A stretch of 64,000 nucleotides of DNA. Origin: Nocardioides sp. IC4_145 (GTDB lineage: Bacteria > Actinomycetota > Actinomycetes > Propionibacteriales > Nocardioidaceae). The position numbers and the translations under genes are program-made. Positions 8,194-16,782 of this stretch are shown one piece after another. The notes under the pieces were generated by a model. That model was not told the origin of the DNA and searched no databases. It worked only from the letters and a program-made list of their open reading frames with translations. Each line of letters starts with the position of its first letter. The stretch's first letter is position 1. Location of the stretch: the NCBI RefSeq assembly GCF_011250565.1, contig NZ_JAANMS010000011.1, positions 1 through 64,000 on the forward strand, read 5' to 3'.

Positions 8194-8940
8194 TCAGCTG
8201 AGGAGCTCCTCCATCACAGCGATCTCGCGCTCCTGGTCGGCCTCGATGGTCTCGGCGAGCGCTATGGCGTCGGGGTACAGGCCGCTCTCCTGCTCGGCCT
8301 GGGCCATCTCGATGGCACCGGTGTGATGCTCAATCATCATCTCGAGCCACATGTCCTCGAACTCTTCGTCCGAGGCCGCCTTGAGGGCGTTCATGTCCTC
8401 GGCCGACATCATCCCCGGCATCGACGACATGCCCGAGGAGTCATCGGAGGCGTCGCCAGACATCTCGTGACCGGAGTGCTCGTCGCCCTCGGTCGCCTCG
8501 GAGTCTTGCGACCAGTCGTGGCCGGCGTTCGCGTGGTCGAGCGAGGTCTCGGGGATCTCCTGGTCCCAGGCGGTGAGCCAGTCGGTCATGGTCTCGACCT
8601 CGGGGACTTGGGCGTCGCGGATGTCGTCAGCCAGCTGCGCCACCTCTGGTGACAGGTCGCGGGCCTGGGCCATCAGGGCCATCTCGACCGCCTGGGCGTG
8701 GTGGGGAATCATCTTGGTGGCGAAGTCGACGTCGGCGCGATTGAAGACCTCGCCGTTCGACGCGGTCTGGGTCGCCGAGGGGTCCGCGACCGACGGGTCG
8801 GCGGTCTGCGCCTTGTCGCCGCAGGCGGCCAGGGTCACGGACAGGGCAAGTGCTGAAAGAGCGGTCGCGCCGCGGCGCACCGCCCGCCCCCTGCGGATCT
8901 GGGTGGTGGGCGCGTGGGTCTGTGCATGGGTGAACGTCAT
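8194..8940 (-). CDS. DUF305 lipoprotein
   Basis: A 248-residue protein with a lipoprotein signal peptide: an Arg-rich n-region, a hydrophobic [14 protein letters not shown] core and a lipobox Cys at about 41. The mature part is a DUF305 domain with the paired motifs [17 protein letters not shown] and [20 protein letters not shown] Met/His/Asp-rich middle ([20 protein letters not shown]) could bind copper. It is predicted to be extracytoplasmic and membrane-tethered. The start has an AGGAGAG ribosome site 3 bases upstream. It lies in the same strand run as the BNR-type gene and the DUF6153 gene. Confidence 0.88.
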   Translation of the reverse strand: MTFTHAQTHAPTTQIRRGRAVRRGATALSALALSVTLAACGDKAQTADPSVADPSATQTASNGEVFNRADVDFATKMIPHHAQAVEMALMAQARDLSPEVAQLADDIRDAQVPEVETMTDWLTAWDQEIPETSLDHANAGHDWSQDSEATEGDEHSGHEMSGDASDDSSGMSSMPGMMSAEDMNALKAASDEEFEDMWLEMMIEHHTGAIEMAQAEQESGLYPDAIALAETIEADQEREIAVMEELLS

Positions 8941-9047
8941 GGTCTCTCCTGTGAAGCTGGGCGCTGGAAGTGAGCGGGACTCAGCACCGCCGAAAGCACG
9001 CCAGAACTACGAGGTCCTTGACGCTTGGACGGGCGGCGCCATGGCGC

Positions 9048-9653
9048 TCAGCACCTGGCGATGGAGAGTCGATGCAGATCGGGCGGATCCAGGACGCGGC
9101 TGGTGGCGGCGAGAATTCCGCCGGCACTGGCGACAGCGGCCGCGAGCGCGCGAGCCGAGATGCGCCACGAGCCCCGGCGGACCCCTAGTACGGTCAGCGC
9201 GGCTGCGACGAGGACCGCCAGGCACAGACCCATCAGGTCCATGCCGTGGCCAAAACCCGACGCGCCACCGCCATGTCCGCTCTGGCCCTGGCCCGCGTCG
9301 AGGCCCGGATCGAGGCCGGCAGCCTCAGCGGCGCTGTGGTCGGCACTGGTCCTGCTAGCGGCTGTACCGCCCGACGTGCACGTGCCGTTACAGGAACGAC
9401 CCTGTTGCAGCTGGTCCGCGACGGGTGAGCGGCCCGTGTGTTCCACGTCGGCCCCGAAAGCCCCATCGACAGCTGAGATGGCGCCGTGATGGGCGTGGGC
9501 GGCTCCCGCACCGCCCACCGGCGACATGCCGACACCGTGGTCGGAGAGGCCGTGCATCGCGAACAGTCCTGCGAATGCCGCGAGCACGACCAGCCACCGA
9601 CCCGCGAGGACTCGAGCCCCGGGGCGGCGTGAGCGGACGCTGCGGTCGAACAT
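9048..9653 (-). CDS. DUF6153-family membrane protein
   Basis: A 201-residue protein with an N-terminal hydrophobic segment (VLAGRWLVVLAAFAGLFAMHGL), a His-rich extracytoplasmic region (SDHGVGMSPVGG..., AHAHHG), a Cys-containing loop (RSCNGTCTSGG) and a second membrane span (MDLMGLCLAVLVAAALTVLG). This layout matches DUF6153, an actinobacterial family of unknown function often found beside DUF305 genes. The ATG at 9653 is used. The frame continues upstream only with a TTG (9701). Together with the DUF305 lipoprotein it forms a minus-strand unit. Confidence 0.65.
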   Translation of the reverse strand: MFDRSVRSRRPGARVLAGRWLVVLAAFAGLFAMHGLSDHGVGMSPVGGAGAAHAHHGAISAVDGAFGADVEHTGRSPVADQLQQGRSCNGTCTSGGTAASRTSADHSAAEAAGLDPGLDAGQGQSGHGGGASGFGHGMDLMGLCLAVLVAAALTVLGVRRGSWRISARALAAAVASAGGILAATSRVLDPPDLHRLSIARC

Positions 9654-9969
9654 CACCGCCAGTTTAGCCAGCGCCTTCACGACCGTCAGGACGACGTTCA
9701 ACCGCGATCAGCTAGTTGCCTAGCCTCCCGCGACGCCATACAGAGACACGCCCGGGCTCTCCTGCCGGCGTCAGAGGTGCCAGCTCTGGTGATGGAGACG
9801 CTGCGGCACACCTATTCGACGGCGAGTTCAACTCCGAGCAGCACAATGAGACTCGGCCGCCTTGTTCAATGCCGGGAAGGGGACTTCGACGCTTGCGTAT
9901 TCGTCACGTTCGACGTCTTCTCTCCACTAGTGACTCAGCGCAACCATCCGGATCTGGCACCTCTCTGTG
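9654..9969. other. intergenic region between DUF6153 gene and IS110
   Basis: No supported gene. The stretch should contain the promoter of the minus-strand DUF6153/DUF305 unit and, toward 9969, the 3'-side non-coding end of the IS110 element. Short plus-strand frames (for example from 9777) have neither family resemblance nor a ribosome site. IS110 elements have no long terminal inverted repeats, so the IS boundary could not be placed. Confidence 0.4.
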
Positions 9970-11178
9970 TCAAGACGCAGTCGGGAGCGGGGTTCTAGGG
10001 TGTTGTTCGGCGGGTCCGGGAAGTGACTTGTCCGAAGAGCTGGTGTGGGGATGTGAGCCGGCCGCGCTGGAGTCAGAGTCGTTTCCCCGTTGTCCTCCCG
10101 GGCCCGTCCTCGTCGGCGGCTCGGTGGTGCGGACGGCGTCATTGAGCATCGTCCGAAAGACGATGTCGGACAGTCGACGCTTCACGCACCGCAGGGCTTC
10201 CATCGGCGCTTTCCCGTCGGCCTTCTTGCGGTCGTAGTAGGCCCGGCCCTCGGTGGGGTTGCGGAGCTGTACGCGGGCCATGGTGTGCAGGACCCGGTTG
10301 ATCTGTCGGTTGCCTTTGCGTGACAGCCGATGCCGGACCTGGTCGCCGGAGGAGGCGTCCAGGGGTGCGGTGCCGTTCCAGGATGCGAAGTGCGCCTTGG
10401 ACGGGAACCGAGTGATGTCGCCGACCTCGACTAGCAACCGGGCGGCACCGGTGGGTCCAATGCCGTGCAGGTCCAACAAACTGGTTCCGGTCGCGGTGAC
10501 CAGCGCGGTGAGCTCCTTGTTCGCTTCCTTCTTCCGGGCGTAGATCCGCTCCAGGTCCGCGATCAGCTCCGCGGCAACCCGGCGACGGGTCTTGCCCACG
10601 ACGTCACGCGGTCGAATCTTGGCCAGCAGCGCCTTCGCCTGGGCCGCGGACAGGTCCCGCTTGGCTCCGCCAGGGATCAGCTCGAGCAGCAACCCGTGCA
10701 GCTGACAGGTCTTGCGGGTGTGCTCCTCGCCCAGCGAGCGACGCCGGTCGACCAGCAGACGCAGCACCTCGAGTTGTTCGTCGGTGACCACCGGCCGCAG
10801 CCCGGACATCCTGGTGCCGACGAGCGCGACGGAGTGGGCGTCGGTGGCGTCGGTCTTACGGCCTTGGCCGGTGGCGAAGACGCGGGCACGGGCGGACAGC
10901 TTGGGCGGGACGTCGAGGACCTCTTCACCGTTGGCCAGGAGTCGGACCGCGATGTGCTTGCCGATCCCGGCACAGCCCTCGATTGCCCACACCCGCTCGG
11001 GCCACTGGCCGGCGTAGCGACACATCTCGCCATAGCCGTCCCCGTCGGTGGCGAAGCGGCCACGACCGACGATGGTCTCGTCGGCGGTCATCACCTCGAT
11101 CGTCGCTGAACGCTTGTGCGGGTCCATCCCGATCACAACCCGCCCTACTGCTGACGATGCTGCTGTCGATGCATTCAC
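9970..11178 (-). CDS. IS110-family transposase (DEDD recombinase)
   Basis: A 402-residue transposase of normal IS110 length. The N-terminal DEDD/RuvC-like domain shows GMDPHKRSATIEV (D), WAIEGCAGIG (E) and GRKTDATDAHSVALV (two D). The C-terminal Transposase_20 part shows DLHGIGPTGAARLLVEVGD, FASWNGTAPLDASSG with the serine region expected to be nucleophilic, and HRLSRKGNRQINRVLH. The GTG at 11178 follows a strong GGAGGAAGG ribosome site. The frame is intact, so the element may be active. IS110 elements use a structured RNA from their non-coding end to choose targets, and a candidate lies just upstream. Confidence 0.92.
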   Translation of the reverse strand: MNASTAASSAVGRVVIGMDPHKRSATIEVMTADETIVGRGRFATDGDGYGEMCRYAGQWPERVWAIEGCAGIGKHIAVRLLANGEEVLDVPPKLSARARVFATGQGRKTDATDAHSVALVGTRMSGLRPVVTDEQLEVLRLLVDRRRSLGEEHTRKTCQLHGLLLELIPGGAKRDLSAAQAKALLAKIRPRDVVGKTRRRVAAELIADLERIYARKKEANKELTALVTATGTSLLDLHGIGPTGAARLLVEVGDITRFPSKAHFASWNGTAPLDASSGDQVRHRLSRKGNRQINRVLHTMARVQLRNPTEGRAYYDRKKADGKAPMEALRCVKRRLSDIVFRTMLNDAVRTTEPPTRTGPGGQRGNDSDSSAAGSHPHTSSSDKSLPGPAEQHPRTPLPTAS

Positions 11179-11280
11179 GCCTTCCTCCGATGCTCGAACC
11201 CGCTGTGGTTGTCGAGCCGGGAGGGCAACGCTGCTTCGAGCTGGGCAAACCCCTCTAGAGCCTCTCCTGACCCTGGCGAC

Positions 11281-11353
11281 GCCCGGGATGCGCAGGCCAA
11301 ATGAGAGCCACACGACCAGCGTGGGCAGCCGCAATGAGAGCGACATCCCGGGC
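11281..11353 (-). ncRNA. candidate IS110 bridge RNA stem-loop
   Basis: Perfect 10-base arms GCCCGGGATG (11281-11290) and CATCCCGGGC (11344-11353) enclose 53 bases. Inside, AATGAGAGC is directly repeated (11300-11308 and 11333-11341). The structure begins 103 bases upstream of the transposase start, on the side where IS110-group elements encode their bridge RNA. The long stem with a large internal loop is what such an RNA would need, but the target- and donor-guide pairs cannot be shown without knowing the insertion site. Its true length may be larger than marked. Confidence 0.4.
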
Positions 11354-12211
11354 GCCTGGACCGAGCCTTGCCAGGCACCAGTCCTGCCGTCAATGGAACA
11401 AGCAGCCGCGATGCGGGTCTGCCTAGGTCAGCGCATTTCGGCTGGAGTGAGCGGATCCGGGACGAGATCGGTCGAAGGTGCCGGGGATGGATAAAAGCCG
11501 CCCGATTGACGTCACCGGCGCTTCGAACACCCGCCACGCGCGCCGCCCACTCAGATCTGAAGCCGGTACGGACGGGCCTGCCGCACAGGACCTCCACGCG
11601 ACGGACGACCTTGAAGGCGGCGCCCGCTGCGGCGCGGTCGACCAGGTGGTCGTCGTCCTCGACGGGCAGGAGGTCGCCGGGGCCGAACGGGTGACAGCTC
11701 CGGTTAGGCCGCCTTGTGGCGGCTGTAAGCACGATCGACTCTTACTTGACCAGGTCGGCGCCGAGGGCGGTCTGTCGGCGACGGCGGTGATAGGTCGTCC
11801 CGGTTCAGGTGACGGTTTCGATCCGCAGGCCCCTCGCGTAGCCCGTAGGCGGCGGTCGAGGCCGGCCTGCGTCAGACAACGCCGATCACTTGCTGACGAG
11901 CTCAGGGTTCCACCACGGCGTGGGCCAGCACCCCGCGCTAGACGAACCTGGTAGCACTTCGGAGTTGGACGCCTGCGACCCGCTCCCTTCCTCTTGCGCA
12001 GGGGGTGCAGGCGGCGTCAGCAAGCACAGGTGCTCAAGTGCAACCATTCCTCCTCCTGTCAATTGAATCGAGCCCAGACTGGAAGGTCCGCGCGCCGGTC
12101 GCCGGCGAAGGGCCGGGTCGATTGATCACAGAATCTAGTGGGGGGAGGCGCGCTCTGGCCCCGCCGCTGCGGCCAAGGAAATCACGACCGAGCGCTCCAA
12201 ACATGGCCCAG
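11354..12211. other. IS graveyard without intact genes
   Basis: About 850 bases with no supported intact gene. On the minus strand near 11700-11800 there is a transposase remnant, listed separately. Between about 11500 and 11700 another minus-strand frame (HLVDRAAAGAAFKVVRRVEV) looks protein-like but has no recognised family and no clean start. The rest shows stops in all frames or G+C-driven open frames only. The stretch separates the IS110 element from the metal-efflux operon, whose promoter begins near 12212. Confidence 0.4.
11704..11797 (-). pseudogene. IS5-family transposase remnant
   Basis: The minus-strand frame reads PTDRPRRRPGQVRVDRAYSR and stops a few codons later at HKAA. This resembles the conserved segment of IS5-type transposases in which an Arg/Pro-rich linker precedes V-x-x-D-x-A-Y-S. 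Only about 30 codons are recognisable, and the flanking sequence has lost the frame. It is evidence of an older insertion next to the IS110 element. Confidence 0.4.
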
Positions 12212-12247
12212 TTGCCCTGTACCTAAGTCCATCGATAGCATCGCTTC
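12212..12247 (+). promoter_or_regulatory. leaderless promoter of the CmtR-type operon
   Basis: TTGCCC (12212-12217), an 18-base spacer and TAGCAT (12236-12241) form a good -35/-10 pair. The ATG of the regulator begins 7 positions after the last -10 base, at the expected transcription start, and there is no Shine-Dalgarno sequence. An ArsR-type operator would be expected over this promoter for autoregulation. Only imperfect dyad symmetry is visible. Confidence 0.5.
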
Positions 12248-12631
12248 ATGACGATGTCACAGCATGACGAGGTCACTGCCGACTCGGTCGAGTCACGCGG
12301 ACTGCTAGCTGCCGCGGCCCTCTTCCACGGCTTCAGTGACCCGTCCCGACTGCTGATCCTTCGACATCTCGCGTTGGGTGAGCACCGGGTCACTGATCTC
12401 ACCGCCCACGTTGGCCTTGCACAGTCGACGGTCTCCAAGCACCTCTCGTGCCTCAAAGAGTGCGGCCTGGTGACCTCGCGACCGCAGGGCCGCGCCTCGC
12501 TCTTCTCACTGACGCACCCCGAGTCCCTACTGGAGGTTTGGTCGGCTGCAGAGAGGTTGCTTGACCTCACAGGCGACGCCGTCGCGCTGTGCCCCAACTA
12601 CGGCACCGAGACCCTCAAGGACGAGCAGTGA
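12248..12631 (+). CDS. cmtR: CmtR-type ArsR-family Cd/Pb sensor repressor
   Basis: A 127-residue winged-helix repressor. The DNA-recognition helix region LAQSTVSKHLSCLKECGLV carries the CxxxC pair at the place where mycobacterial CmtR binds Cd(II)/Pb(II) (Cys57/Cys61), and a C-terminal Cys in VALCPNYG matches the third CmtR ligand. SDPSRLLILRHLALGEHRV is the usual ArsR helix. It should repress its own operon and the overlapping cation diffusion facilitator gene (4-base GTGA overlap) until soft metal binds. Translation is probably leaderless from this ATG. Confidence 0.88.
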   Translation: MTMSQHDEVTADSVESRGLLAAAALFHGFSDPSRLLILRHLALGEHRVTDLTAHVGLAQSTVSKHLSCLKECGLVTSRPQGRASLFSLTHPESLLEVWSAAERLLDLTGDAVALCPNYGTETLKDEQ

Positions 12632-13482
12632 GCACCGCAGTCCGCCGCAATGGATCGGCAGCCGAAGCGCAGCCGGGGGCCCTGCCGCAGGCTGACAGGG
12701 CCCGGCTCGGACGTCGTGCCCAGCTGCTGGCGGGCGCGGCGGTGGCCTACAACCTCGTCGAGGCGGTCATCGCGATCGCGGCAGGGCTGGCCGCCGGGTC
12801 TGTCGCCCTGGTCGGTTTCGGTCTGGACTCGGTCGTCGAAGTCTCCTCCGGCCTTGTCATCCTGTGGCAGTTCCGGCACGCCGTGCCCGAATCACGCGAA
12901 CGACAGGCACTGCGGGCGATGGCGGTCTCGTTCTTCGCGCTCGCCGCATACGTCACGTTCGAGTCGGTGCGGGCGCTGGCCACCCGCAGCGACCCGGATA
13001 CCTCCACGGTCGGCATCGTTCTGGCCGCCGTCTCGCTCGCGGTGATGCCGTTCCTGTCGTTCGCGCAGCGGCGAACCGGCCGGGCGTTGTCATCCTCGAC
13101 TGTCGTCGCGGACTCGACCCAGACGCTGCTGTGTACTTACCTGTCGGCGGTGCTGCTGGTCGGGCTGGTGCTGAACGCGACGCTGGGCTGGTCGTGGGCC
13201 GACCCCATCGCGGGCTTGGTCATCGCGGCCGTGGCCTTACGCGAAGGACTCGAAGCATGGCGGGGCGAGAACTGCGGCTGCGGGCCCGAGGCCGTCATTG
13301 GGTCGAGCCGCGCCACCGGATGCGACGAAAGGTGCACGGACGCATGCTGCGCACCCACCGCCTCGACGCCCGAGGCCGCTGAACGAGCAACCCTCCCCCT
13401 GACCGCCCACGTCAAGCCCGCCACCGAGCCGACCACCGAACAAGCCGATGGCCGCAGCGCCGGTTGCGGGTGTGGATCATGA
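12628..13482 (+). CDS. cation diffusion facilitator with Cys-rich tail
   Basis: A 284-residue CDF-type transporter expected to export a divalent cation in exchange for protons. Membrane spans are seen at about 30-50, 56-75 (VGFGLDSVVEVSSGLVILW, with the conserved Asp of the transport site), 90-110, 120-140, 155-178 (VVADSTQTLLCTYLSAVLL) and 185-205. The C-terminus is unusual: CGCGPE, CDERCTDACC and a final CGCGS give a cysteine-rich tail likely to bind thiophilic metal such as Cd or Pb, in keeping with the CmtR sensor. GTG 12628 overlaps the cmtR stop. Confidence 0.85.
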   Translation: MSTAVRRNGSAAEAQPGALPQADRARLGRRAQLLAGAAVAYNLVEAVIAIAAGLAAGSVALVGFGLDSVVEVSSGLVILWQFRHAVPESRERQALRAMAVSFFALAAYVTFESVRALATRSDPDTSTVGIVLAAVSLAVMPFLSFAQRRTGRALSSSTVVADSTQTLLCTYLSAVLLVGLVLNATLGWSWADPIAGLVIAAVALREGLEAWRGENCGCGPEAVIGSSRATGCDERCTDACCAPTASTPEAAERATLPLTAHVKPATEPTTEQADGRSAGCGCGS

Positions 13483-14492
13483 TGCGCGCGAGTGGCAAAG
13501 CGCGGGGTGCTAGGGGCAAGTCCGCACGGTGGTCCGCAGAACCCGACGCAGAGCACGGCACTGTTCACGGCACGGCTCGCGGGAATGGTCACTCTCATGA
13601 CGCATCAGGCCTAATCGATCATCGGGGCCGGCTCGTGACGGTGCTGTCCATCACCGTCACCGTCCTGGTGGTTGAGGTGGTCGGCGCCGTCATCTCCGGC
13701 AGCCTCGCGCTGCTGGCCGATGCCGCTCACATGCTCACCGACGTCGTCGGCCTGACCCTCGGCCTGGTCGCCGCGATCCTGGCACGACGCCCCGCTACTC
13801 CGGAGCGGACGTGGGGGTACCGACGCGCGGAGGTCCTCGGGGCAGCTGCCCAAGCAGCAGTGCTTTTGGCGGTAGGTGTATACGTGCTCGTCGAAGGCGT
13901 CCAGCGGTTGTTCTCACCGCCGGAGGTCACCTCGGGTGCGATGGTGGTCTTCGGTGCAGTCGGCCTGGTCGGCAACCTCGTCGGCCTAGCCATCCTGGCG
14001 TCCGCACGGGCCGACAACCTGAACATGCGCGCCGCCTTCCTCGAGGTCGTCAACGACGCCCTGGGGTCTGTAGCTGTCCTGGTCGCCGCAGCAGTCATCG
14101 CGACCACAGGATGGATGCGCGCCGACGCCGTCGCTTCGCTGCTCATCGGCGTACTCATCATCCCGCGCACGATTCGGTTGCTGCGCGAGACCGTTGACGT
14201 GCTGTTGGAGTCAACGCCCAAGGACCTCGACCTCACGCTGGTGCGGACGCGGCTGACCTCGCTACCGCATGTGCACGACGTGCACGACCTGCACGCCACC
14301 CAGGTCGCGACCGCCTTGCCGGTCTTCACCGCACACGTCGTGGTCGACGACTCCTGCTTCCACGACGGACACCTAGCCTCCATGCTCGACGACATCCAGA
14401 CGTGCATGGCCGATGAGTTCGACGTCGAGCACTCAACCATCCAGTTCGAGGCCGCCACCCACGCCGACCACGAGCCCCATGCCCACGCCTAG
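13479..14492 (+). CDS. CzcD-like cation diffusion facilitator
   Basis: A 337-residue CDF efflux protein. The His-containing N-terminus (GTARGNGHSHDASG) is followed by six spans and the classical transport-site motifs LLADAAHMLTDVVGL (HxxxD) and LEVVNDALGSVAVL (second Asp site). A cytosolic C-terminal dimerisation domain (LTSLPHVHDVHDLHATQ) ends in a His-rich tail (ATHADHEPHAHA). Zn, Cd or Co export is typical. The ATG at 13479 overlaps the upstream CDF stop in an ATGA, making a three-gene cmtR-CDF-CDF operon. The in-frame TTG at 13464 is less likely. Confidence 0.9.
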   Translation: MMRASGKARGARGKSARWSAEPDAEHGTVHGTARGNGHSHDASGLIDHRGRLVTVLSITVTVLVVEVVGAVISGSLALLADAAHMLTDVVGLTLGLVAAILARRPATPERTWGYRRAEVLGAAAQAAVLLAVGVYVLVEGVQRLFSPPEVTSGAMVVFGAVGLVGNLVGLAILASARADNLNMRAAFLEVVNDALGSVAVLVAAAVIATTGWMRADAVASLLIGVLIIPRTIRLLRETVDVLLESTPKDLDLTLVRTRLTSLPHVHDVHDLHATQVATALPVFTAHVVVDDSCFHDGHLASMLDDIQTCMADEFDVEHSTIQFEAATHADHEPHAHA

Positions 14493-14656
14493 CTGGCCGG
14501 CCAATCTGGCCCACCAATGGCACGGATGAAAGCCGTGCCCTGACCGACGTTTCGACTCGCGCGCCGGCCGGATCCGTGCCTCTTCGAGCCCCCGATCGCC
14601 CTCTGTCCGACCCACCGACCTGATTAATCTCGGAACAAACCCGAAAGGGGCTACTC

Positions 14657-15334
14657 ATGTCCGAGCAAGTTTTCTGGCCGACCGTCGCGGCGCTCATCTA
14701 CGCGCTCTATCTAGCCACCGCGTTCGTGGGCCGCACGCTGCTACAACGCCGGGCCACCGGAGACGGAGGGTTCCGCGGAATCTCGGGCCGCGTCGGTAGT
14801 GCGGAATGGCTCGCCGGTGTCGGCTTCATCGTAGCCATGGTCGCGGGCGTAGCTGGCCCGATGGCGGCGCTGGGGGGCCTCGACCCGATCGCAGTACTGG
14901 AGCATCGCACGGTGTTCGTGGCCGGCGCTGTAGTCGCGGCCCTGGGAGTAGTCGCGACGCTAGTGGTGCAAGGTCACATGGGTGAGAGCTGGCGGATCGG
15001 CGTCGATGAGTCCGAGCGGACCGCACTGGTGACCACCGGCGCCTTCGCGATCGTGCGCAACCCAATCTTCACCGCGATGGCGTTTACCGGCGCCGGTCTG
15101 ACCGCGATGACGCCAAACCTGGTGTCGCTGACAGGTTTCGCGTTGCTCCTGGTCGCCCTCCAGCTGCAGGTGAGAGTCGTCGAAGAGCCGTATCTCTTCT
15201 CGGTCCACTGCGCTCACGAGGGCTCCTACGCCGGATACGCCGCGCGCGTCGGGAGATTCATTCCCGGTGTGGGCAGGATCCGTCCTGGCGCCGACGCTTC
15301 TGCGGGCCCGCCGGAGGCAGCGGCGACCAACTGA
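14657..15334 (+). CDS. isoprenylcysteine carboxyl methyltransferase-like membrane protein
   Basis: A 225-residue integral membrane protein with about five spans. The C-terminal part carries the ICMT/PEMT-type signature: LVVQGHMGESWRIGVDESER, LVTTGAFAIVRNPIFTAMAF and, near the end, EEPYLFSVHCAHEGSYAGYA. In actinobacteria such proteins are annotated as isoprenylcysteine carboxylmethyltransferase family, and their real substrates are usually unknown. A GAAAGGGG ribosome site precedes the ATG. It lies 164 bases after the CDF operon and may be separately transcribed. Confidence 0.8.
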   Translation: MSEQVFWPTVAALIYALYLATAFVGRTLLQRRATGDGGFRGISGRVGSAEWLAGVGFIVAMVAGVAGPMAALGGLDPIAVLEHRTVFVAGAVVAALGVVATLVVQGHMGESWRIGVDESERTALVTTGAFAIVRNPIFTAMAFTGAGLTAMTPNLVSLTGFALLLVALQLQVRVVEEPYLFSVHCAHEGSYAGYAARVGRFIPGVGRIRPGADASAGPPEAAATN

Positions 15335-15414
15335 CGATCGGAATGGACCTTCGGAGATCACCCGCAAACGCGCGGTTTCGAGCAGTAGGGATCGTGGCGG
15401 TCGCTGCTGAGTCC

Positions 15415-16782
15415 TTAGGCGCCGAAGAGCAGGTACAGACCGCTGAACGTGTACAACACCATCACCACCAGCAGGGCCAACTGTCCCGTCACGTGGTGCC
15501 TCCTGGGCAGAACGGCCAACGCACGGTCGTGGGCGGCAATAACGCCGAGGACGTGCCCGGTGACGATCGCGAGCACCTTAGTCGTCGCCAGGAACGACGG
15601 GTGATTGGACAACCAGTAGTTCACTTCACCGTCGGCGGTGCCGAGTAGGTTCGCGCTCGTGCCCATCGGATCGGAGAGTTGCACCAGGGTCTGCTGCCCA
15701 AACTCGACGAACAGAGTCAGGTAATGGGCGACCATGTAGCCGACGATGATCGGCACCACCGAGTGAGCGAACACCCCAGGCAGCTCCCAGCGACGGGCGC
15801 TGGGAACGACACCGGTCGCGGCCGTGGCGGCCGTGAACGTGGCGCCGACCACGAAGCACAACCCCATCAGCACTGCGGTGTTGATCAGCACCATGTTGGC
15901 GTCGGTGGACTGACTGAACCGCAGCCAGAAGTTCCACTCCCGAAAACTGTCGAACGCAGTCGAGCCGAGCAGGACGGCGACTACTGCGACCAGACCAGGC
16001 TCGCCACGCAGGCTGGCAAGGTTCCGCAGCGGTGAGGCAAGCACCAACGTGCCGTCCGAGCGGCGGCCCCATATCGAGAGGCGGCCGACCAGGGACGAAT
16101 ACACCTCGAACGGATCCGCACGCGCAACCCACCTCGTGCCGAATAAGACACCGCCCATGAGCACGAAAACGAGGTAGAAGGCAAACCACAGCCGGATGGT
16201 GCCGAGGTAGTTGGCATCGGGGTGAACGAGCTCGAGCCACACGAACGCGAGCAGGCCCACCGCGGCGGGCCAGTACCCCACCCATCTGGGCAACCCGCCG
16301 GCCACCCCGCGGTCGGCAGGCGCATCGCGACCGTGAATGGACCGGTGCAGCAACAGGTGCATGGTTCGTACCGGGCTCACCGCTCGGTAGAACGGCCCAA
16401 AGAACACAGATGCGGGCACGATGCCAACCCAGAGCAGCACGAAGACGACGCCGAAGGTCGGATTGGTCAGTGAGTCGGGGCCGGCGATCGCCGCCCACGA
16501 CACGTAGCCGAAGAACACCAGTCCGACAGCGCGGAGGGCGACCGCGAACCCGCGCGAATCCACAAGCGCCGCTAGGGCGGCGGGCACCCGAATGCCCGCA
16601 TCGGCCGCGACCCGCGCTGGTCCGATCGAGGTCTCGCGGCTGCTGTGGGCGACCGGCTCAGCAGGCAGCCAACATCCTGGCCGGAAACCGAACCAGCGGT
16701 TGAGCCATCGGCTGAGTCGGCGGCCTGCATCCCGGGTGAAGTGGATGAGGCGAGCGGGTTGGCGTAGCGCGGTCGGCGCCAT
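15415..16782 (-). CDS. FedB-like (fenitrothion hydrolase-type) integral membrane protein, frameshifted
   Basis: A 455-codon frame with about eleven hydrophobic spans. Landmark segments include YVSWAAIAGPDSLTNPTFGV, FVWLELVHPDANYLGTIRLW, WVARADPFEVYSSLVGRLS, LLGSTAFDSFREWNFWLRFS and HYLTLFVEFGQQTLVQLSDP. These match large actinobacterial membrane proteins sometimes called fenitrothion hydrolase, whose native role is unknown. The first 40 or so codons here (MAPTALRQPARLIHFTRDAG) are not homologous. The true N-terminus lies in another frame immediately upstream, so the gene carries an apparent -1 shift near 16740-16800. It is downstream of the lipoprotein gene in one operon. Confidence 0.65.
   Translation of the reverse strand: MAPTALRQPARLIHFTRDAGRRLSRWLNRWFGFRPGCWLPAEPVAHSSRETSIGPARVAADAGIRVPAALAALVDSRGFAVALRAVGLVFFGYVSWAAIAGPDSLTNPTFGVVFVLLWVGIVPASVFFGPFYRAVSPVRTMHLLLHRSIHGRDAPADRGVAGGLPRWVGYWPAAVGLLAFVWLELVHPDANYLGTIRLWFAFYLVFVLMGGVLFGTRWVARADPFEVYSSLVGRLSIWGRRSDGTLVLASPLRNLASLRGEPGLVAVVAVLLGSTAFDSFREWNFWLRFSQSTDANMVLINTAVLMGLCFVVGATFTAATAATGVVPSARRWELPGVFAHSVVPIIVGYMVAHYLTLFVEFGQQTLVQLSDPMGTSANLLGTADGEVNYWLSNHPSFLATTKVLAIVTGHVLGVIAAHDRALAVLPRRHHVTGQLALLVVMVLYTFSGLYLLFGA

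Noticed and set aside
11175..11732. 185-codon minus-strand frame overlapping the IS110 leader
   Set aside because: It runs through the non-coding IS end and an unrecognised stretch, has no family motif, and overlaps the candidate bridge RNA. Treated as non-coding.
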